Source: Chloroflexota bacterium
Lineage (GTDB): Bacteria > Chloroflexota > Dehalococcoidia > UBA2979
Assembly: GCA_947472995.1 (NCBI GenBank)
Contig: CANJBO010000005.1
Coordinates: 1 to 64,000 of the forward strand
Length of the DNA: 64,000 nt
Reading direction: 5' to 3'
The notes beneath the pieces are model-generated. The model was not told the DNA's origin and searched no databases. It saw only the letters and a list, made by a program, of their open reading frames with translations. Positions 59,101-64,000 of the stretch are shown piece after piece (the first letter of the stretch is position 1; each line of letters opens with the position of its first letter). The translations under genes were made by a program, and so were the position numbers.

Positions 59101-59793
59101 CTATTCGAGGCCGTAGACCATCGCGTGCATCTCCCAGTAGTGGTTCACTTTCGCCACCACGGTCACGACGCTCTTCACCTGGTCCTTGACCGTGAACGAC
59201 GGGCTCGCCGGCACCAGCAGGCGCCCCTCGTCGTCGAGGCGCGCCTCGACGTTCTCGAGGACGACGCACGCGCACATCCACGCCGCCTGCTTCGACGACT
59301 TGCACGAGATCGCGAGCCAGCCCGGCAGGTCGGAGAGCTCGGAGAACAGCCCGGTCGTCAGGAAGATGCCGCGGCGGATCTCGTTGATCGGGTCGATGCC
59401 GCCGGTCTCCTCGACGCGCGGGATCTCCGCGATCGCGCGCACGGCGCTGTCCTCGCCGCGGTGCGGCGGGCCGCCGAAGAAGGCCAGCTCGCAGAAGGAC
59501 TCCCACATCGCGGCCCAGTTCGGGCGGCCCTCGGCGTCGTAGGTCATGTCGGCGGCGGCCATGCCCTGCGTCTGCGCGCGGATGGGGCGCAGCGTCTCGA
59601 CGGGGGTGTCGCCGGTCATCGGCTCGACGGCCTCGCGTGCGAGCGCGGCCAGCTCCGGGCGCGTCCAGATGAACTCGACGGGCTCGCCCAGGTACGCGGC
59701 GAACGTCCCGCCGAGGTCGCGCAGCTCCTTCGCGCGCTCCCACTCCAGCGTGTTCGACGCCACGATCCGCACGCGCACCGGCTCGTTGGTCAT
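59101..59793 (-). CDS. Uncharacterised conserved protein, 230 aa
   Basis: Intact ORF; WLAISCKSSKQAAWMCACVVLENVEARLDDEGRLLVPASPSFTVKDQVKSVVTVVAKVNHYWEMH looks conserved; no family assigned. Confidence 0.7.
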   Translation of the reverse strand: MTNEPVRVRIVASNTLEWERAKELRDLGGTFAAYLGEPVEFIWTRPELAALAREAVEPMTGDTPVETLRPIRAQTQGMAAADMTYDAEGRPNWAAMWESFCELAFFGGPPHRGEDSAVRAIAEIPRVEETGGIDPINEIRRGIFLTTGLFSELSDLPGWLAISCKSSKQAAWMCACVVLENVEARLDDEGRLLVPASPSFTVKDQVKSVVTVVAKVNHYWEMHAMVYGLE

Positions 59794-59842
59794 GTGGTCG
59801 TCCCCATCGCCGTCGCTTGAAATCACCTGCGGCTGTGCCACG

Positions 59843-60844
59843 ATGATGCGGCAGCAGACAGGCCCACCGCAATTGCCGATCTACCCCTTCCGTTGCGAGT
59901 CGTGCTCCGCTGAGTTCGAGGTGAACCGCCCGGTCGCCGCCGAGATGGACCCGCTCTCCTGCCCGATGTGCAGCGGCGTGGCCCGCCGCGCGGCCACGAT
60001 GACCGAGCGTCCCGCCCAGCAGAGCGCGTGGTTTCACTCCGGCCACTCGCACGACGACTGGTCCGGCGGGCACGCGCACTCCGAGGGCGAGGCGGAGTGG
60101 GACGACATCCTGCAGGAGCTCCAGCAGCGTGTCGGCACGTGGCTCGACCAGGTGCAGGCCGCGGGCGTCCGCGGGGCCGACCAGTTCTCCGCCCTCGTCG
60201 GCCCCGCCATCGAGATCTACGCGAGCTATGCGAGCGTCCTCGATGTGCAGGGACGCCGCGTACCGCTCGGTGGCAACCCGTACGCGACCGATCCGTTCGA
60301 CCGCGGCTACCTCGCGTACGTGTGGGAGGCGCTGGGCCGCGCGGCGATCGAGCGGCTGCTGCGCGTTGCGGACCCGCCGGCGCGCGGCGGCACCGCCGAC
60401 TCGCTGGAGCCGGACCTGCTGCTGACGGTGCTCTTCCGCCTGTGGACGGCGAACCCGGACGGCCAGCCCGAGGCGCCCGACGCGGTACCGATGCTGCCCG
60501 CGGACGTGGTGCGCTGCTTCGGCGAGCCGATGGGCATCGACCTGGGGGCGATGGAGGGGCGCGTCTTCGCGTCCGCCGGCAGCGTCGTCCGTCTGCTGCC
60601 CGTGCAGGAGCGCGCCCCCCAGCTCCTCGACGATCCGCGCGAGGATGCGACGCCGCTCGACCGCGTGCACACGGCGATGCTGCTGAAGGCGCTCGGGCGC
60701 GACGACGAGCTGGCCGCGCTCGTGCAGGCCGAGGAGGCACGCGGGCCGGGGTTCCGCCGCGCTGCCGCCGCGCTGTTCGCCGCTTACCCGCGTGAGAGCG
60801 ACGAGCGCATGCTGCTCGAGGCCGTGCGCCTCGTCGCGGTCTAG
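59843..60844 (+). CDS. FmdB-type zinc-ribbon protein fused to a domain resembling the C-terminal tail of DUF1156 methylases
   Basis: IYPFRCESCSAEFEV...LSCPMCSGVARR (CxxC...CxxC); FSALVGPAIEIYASYASVLDVQGRRVPL...YLAYVWEALGRAAIERLL...LEPDLLLTVLFRLWT. Confidence 0.7.
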   Translation: MMRQQTGPPQLPIYPFRCESCSAEFEVNRPVAAEMDPLSCPMCSGVARRAATMTERPAQQSAWFHSGHSHDDWSGGHAHSEGEAEWDDILQELQQRVGTWLDQVQAAGVRGADQFSALVGPAIEIYASYASVLDVQGRRVPLGGNPYATDPFDRGYLAYVWEALGRAAIERLLRVADPPARGGTADSLEPDLLLTVLFRLWTANPDGQPEAPDAVPMLPADVVRCFGEPMGIDLGAMEGRVFASAGSVVRLLPVQERAPQLLDDPREDATPLDRVHTAMLLKALGRDDELAALVQAEEARGPGFRRAAAALFAAYPRESDERMLLEAVRLVAV

Positions 60845-61368
60845 CGCGCCTGCCCTGCGGAGGAGGCGAGCGCGGCGATCCCGGCCGCCTCCAGCCGGTA
60901 CGGCAGCCATTCCTGCTGCTGCGTGAAGCCGAGCGCGGCGTAGAACCCGCGCGCCGGGTTCCAGTCCAGCACCGCGAGATCGATGCGCGCCGCCCCGCGT
61001 GCCCGCGCCACGCCCGCGAGCGCCGCGACGAGGGCGCGGCCGGCGCCGGTGCCGCGCGCATCCTCCACGACGAAGATGTCCTCGACGTACAGGCCGGCGC
61101 GGCCCTCCCACGTGGAGTAGTTGGGGAAGAACAGCGCGAACCCCACGGGGCGGGTGCCCTCGGCGGTCGGGTGCTCCGCGATCAGGCACTCGAACGCCGG
61201 CTGCGCGCCGAAGCCGTCGCGCCGCACGTCGTCCTCGGTGAGCCGGACCTGCTCCAGCGGCTCGTGCTCGAACGCAGCGAGGCCCCGCACGAACTCGACG
61301 ATCGTCGAGGCATCCTCGGGCGTGGCGGGGCGGACGGTGGTGGGAGGCGGGGCGGGCGATTCAGGCAT
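60841..61368 (-). CDS. GNAT N-acetyltransferase
   Basis: VRPATPEDASTIVEFVRGLAAFEHE, LYVEDIFVVEDARGTGAGRALVAALA, VLDWNPARGFYAALGF. Confidence 0.88.
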   Translation of the reverse strand: MPESPAPPPTTVRPATPEDASTIVEFVRGLAAFEHEPLEQVRLTEDDVRRDGFGAQPAFECLIAEHPTAEGTRPVGFALFFPNYSTWEGRAGLYVEDIFVVEDARGTGAGRALVAALAGVARARGAARIDLAVLDWNPARGFYAALGFTQQQEWLPYRLEAAGIAALASSAGQAR

Positions 61369-61470
61369 CGGCCGATGGTACCGTAGGCACTTCGAAGATC
61401 GGCCCGAGGCGGACTACCCCCGGCCACGCATACCCCGGCCTCCACGGCCACCTCGACGGAATGGATCGCG

Positions 61471-63531
61471 ATGAACCGGCTCGCCCACGAGACCAGCCCC
61501 TACCTCCGACAGCACGCGGACAACCCGGTGGACTGGTACCCGTGGGGCGACGAGGCGCTGACGAAGGCACGCGAGGAGCAGAAGCCGATCCTGCTCTCGA
61601 TCGGCTACTCCACCTGCCACTGGTGCCACGTCATGGCGCACGAGTCGTTCGAGGACCCCGAGATCGCCGCGCAGATGAACGCCTCGTTCGTCAGCATCAA
61701 GGTCGACCGCGAAGAGCGCCCCGACATCGACTCCGTCTACATGACGTTCACGCAGGCGCTCACCGGGCAGGGCGGCTGGCCGATGACGGTCTTCCTGACG
61801 CCCGACCTCGAGCCGTTCTACGCGGGCACGTACTTCCCGCCGACCGACCAGCACGGCCGTCCGGGCTTCCCGCGGCTCCTCGCGAGCATCGAGCAGGCGT
61901 GGCGCGACCAGCGCGAGCAGGTGGTGCAGTCCGCCGCGACGATCACGGAGCGCATCCGCACGGCGTCCGACAGCATGGCGGTGCGCGGCGGCACGATCAG
62001 CGCGGTCGCCCTCGGCACCGCGTTCGATGCGCTCCGCAACTCGTTCGACGCCGTCAACGGCGGCTTCGGCGGCGCGCCGAAGTTCCCCACGGCAACGACG
62101 TTCGAGTTCCTGCTCTGGTACCACGCCGGCGTGTCGGGCGACGACGCACCGCCCAGCGCGCTCGACATCGTCACGACCACGCTGACGCGCATGGCGCACG
62201 GCGGTATCTACGACCACCTCGGCGGCGGCTTCGCGCGCTACTCGGTCGACGCGCAATGGCTCGTCCCGCACTTCGAGAAGATGCTCTACGACAACGCGCA
62301 GCTCGCGCGCGTCTACCTCCACGCGTGGCAGCTCACCGACGACCCGCTCTACGAGCGCATCGCGCGCGAGACGCTCGACTACCTGTTGCGCGAGATGCGC
62401 GACGACGCCGGCGGCATCTACGCCGCGCAGGACGCCGACAGCGAGGGCATCGAGGGCAAGTTCTTCGTGTGGACGGTCGAGGAGATCGACGCCGCGCTGG
62501 GCACCGACGAAGGCGCGCTCTTCCGCGCGGTGTTCGCGGTCACGCCGGAGGGGAACTTCCGCGACCCGCACCACCCCGACCTCGTCGGGCGCAACGTGCT
62601 CAGCCGCCCGCGCCCGCTCGAGGAGATCGCCGCGGAGCGCGGCATCGACCTCGTCGAGCTGACCGCGCGCGTGCAGGAGCTGACCACGCGCATGTTCGAG
62701 GTGCGCGAGCAGCGCGTGCACCCGTCGCGCGACGACAAGGTGATCGCGTCGTGGAACGGCCTCGCGCTGTCCGCGTTCGCGGAGGCGGCGCGCATCCTCG
62801 ACGACGCGCGCTACCGCGAGGCGGCTGCGGGCATCGCGGGCTTCCTGCGCGAGCGGATGTGGGACGGATCGCGCCTGCTGCACGTGTACGCCGGCGGCGC
62901 CGCGAAGGTGGACGGCCAGCTGGACGACTACGCGAACGTTGGCCTCGGCGCGATCGACCTGTACCGCACCACGGGCGACCTCGACCTGCTCGCGTGGGCG
63001 GCGCAGCTGCTCGAGGCGGCGATCGAGCGCTTCCACGACGACGAGGCGGGGGGCTTCTTCGAGTCGCCGAGCGACGGCGAGGAGCTGATCCTGCGCCCCA
63101 AGCCGTTCTTCGACGTACCGACCCCCAGCGGCAACGGTTCGATCGCGCTGCTGGCGCTGTGGCTCGGCCGCTACTTCGGCCGGCCCGAATGGGAGGCGCT
63201 GGGCACCGAGGTGATCGCGCTCGTCTCGCACCACCTCGAGCGCGCCCCGTCCGGCTTCGGCGCGACGTTGCAGACGCTACTGCTGGCCGTCTCCCCGCAC
63301 CTCGAGGTCGCGATCGTGGGCGATCCCGCCGCCCGCGCGCCGTTCGAGCGCGAGATGGCGCGGCACTTCATGCCGACGGCGCTGCTGGCGCCTGCGGCCA
63401 ATGGTGGTAGTCTCCCGATTCTTGCCGGTCGCGACATCGCGACGGGCGCGGTCGCCTACGTCTGCGAGAACATGACGTGCGATCTGCCGGCGGTGGATGT
63501 GGAGACGTTCCGTGACCAACTCCTCGGCTAA
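61471..63531 (+). CDS. DUF255/YyaL thioredoxin-fold protein with six-hairpin glycosidase-like domain
   Basis: [98 protein letters not shown]. Confidence 0.95.
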   Translation: MNRLAHETSPYLRQHADNPVDWYPWGDEALTKAREEQKPILLSIGYSTCHWCHVMAHESFEDPEIAAQMNASFVSIKVDREERPDIDSVYMTFTQALTGQGGWPMTVFLTPDLEPFYAGTYFPPTDQHGRPGFPRLLASIEQAWRDQREQVVQSAATITERIRTASDSMAVRGGTISAVALGTAFDALRNSFDAVNGGFGGAPKFPTATTFEFLLWYHAGVSGDDAPPSALDIVTTTLTRMAHGGIYDHLGGGFARYSVDAQWLVPHFEKMLYDNAQLARVYLHAWQLTDDPLYERIARETLDYLLREMRDDAGGIYAAQDADSEGIEGKFFVWTVEEIDAALGTDEGALFRAVFAVTPEGNFRDPHHPDLVGRNVLSRPRPLEEIAAERGIDLVELTARVQELTTRMFEVREQRVHPSRDDKVIASWNGLALSAFAEAARILDDARYREAAAGIAGFLRERMWDGSRLLHVYAGGAAKVDGQLDDYANVGLGAIDLYRTTGDLDLLAWAAQLLEAAIERFHDDEAGGFFESPSDGEELILRPKPFFDVPTPSGNGSIALLALWLGRYFGRPEWEALGTEVIALVSHHLERAPSGFGATLQTLLLAVSPHLEVAIVGDPAARAPFEREMARHFMPTALLAPAANGGSLPILAGRDIATGAVAYVCENMTCDLPAVDVETFRDQLLG

Positions 63532-64000
63532 CCCCTCGACCGACGAGGGCACAGACGCCGACGCTCAGGCCCACCGACTGCCCGCGTGGGCGCCGTTCCT
63601 CCTGCCAGACTTCCGGCTGTACTGGGTCGGGTCGCTCGCCGCGGTGTTCACCAACCAGCTCGTGGTTCTGATCACCGGTGTCTGGCTGTTCCAGGCGACC
63701 GGCTCCGCGACGCAGCTCGGCGCGATCGGCCTCGTGCAGCTGCTGGTGCAGATCCCCGCGATCCTGTGGGGTGGCACGCTGGCGGACGAGATCGACCGCA
63801 AGCGCCTGATGGCACTGACGCAGGGCATCACCGCCACTGTGCTCGGTGTCCTCGCCCTGCTCGCGGTCACGAACAGCCTGGCGCCGTGGCACATCTACGC
63901 GTCGATCGCAGTGATGAGCATGAGCACGGTCCTCGGGCAGCCCGCACGACAGGCGCTGAACGCTGCCGTCGTGCCGAGGACCCACCTGATGCACGCCGTC
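63512..64000 (+). CDS. MFS transporter, 3'-truncated by window edge (GTG start, overlaps upstream gene)
   Basis: Frame open to window end: [72 protein letters not shown]. Confidence 0.85.
   Translation, partial: MTNSSANPSTDEGTDADAQAHRLPAWAPFLLPDFRLYWVGSLAAVFTNQLVVLITGVWLFQATGSATQLGAIGLVQLLVQIPAILWGGTLADEIDRKRLMALTQGITATVLGVLALLAVTNSLAPWHIYASIAVMSMSTVLGQPARQALNAAVVPRTHLMHAV

Overview
High-GC bacterial chromosomal window; gene content suggests Chloroflexota, but taxonomy is unverified. Most of it is densely packed housekeeping genes. From left to right: the 3' part of groEL; an arginine-biosynthesis cluster (argJ-argB-UPF0182-argD-histidine kinase-argG-argH) followed by rpe; rpmB; fakA/degV; recG; argS and trpS; gltA; gatA/gatC; a PBP1A-type transglycosylase; lipA/lipB next to aceE-aceF-lpdA; a class I aminotransferase; a TipA-like MerR regulator; DAHP synthase; a DDAH-type amidinotransferase; gnd; PPK2; bcp; a DUF255/YyaL protein; and the start of an MFS transporter. 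I saw no CRISPR array, rRNA, tRNA, prophage, transposase or multi-gene defence island. The most interesting local signals are: (1) a palindromic-repeat cassette carrying six exact 15-bp tandem repeats (SASVP) inserted in frame in the RecG helicase; (2) a dispersed two-hairpin repeat family related to that cassette; (3) a TipA-like regulator with a 19-bp-spacer dyad promoter and a Shine-Dalgarno-preceded internal start; (4) a hydrolase/LuxR gene with two separate lesions; (5) a junction that fuses the end of a DDAH gene to an N-terminally truncated DUF5305-like gene; (6) an FmdB zinc ribbon fused to a domain resembling the C-terminal tail of DUF1156 methylases; (7) recurrent CCTCGA/TCGAGG words after stop codons and at Arg-Gly codons. 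All homology calls come from reading motifs in the translations; no search was run.
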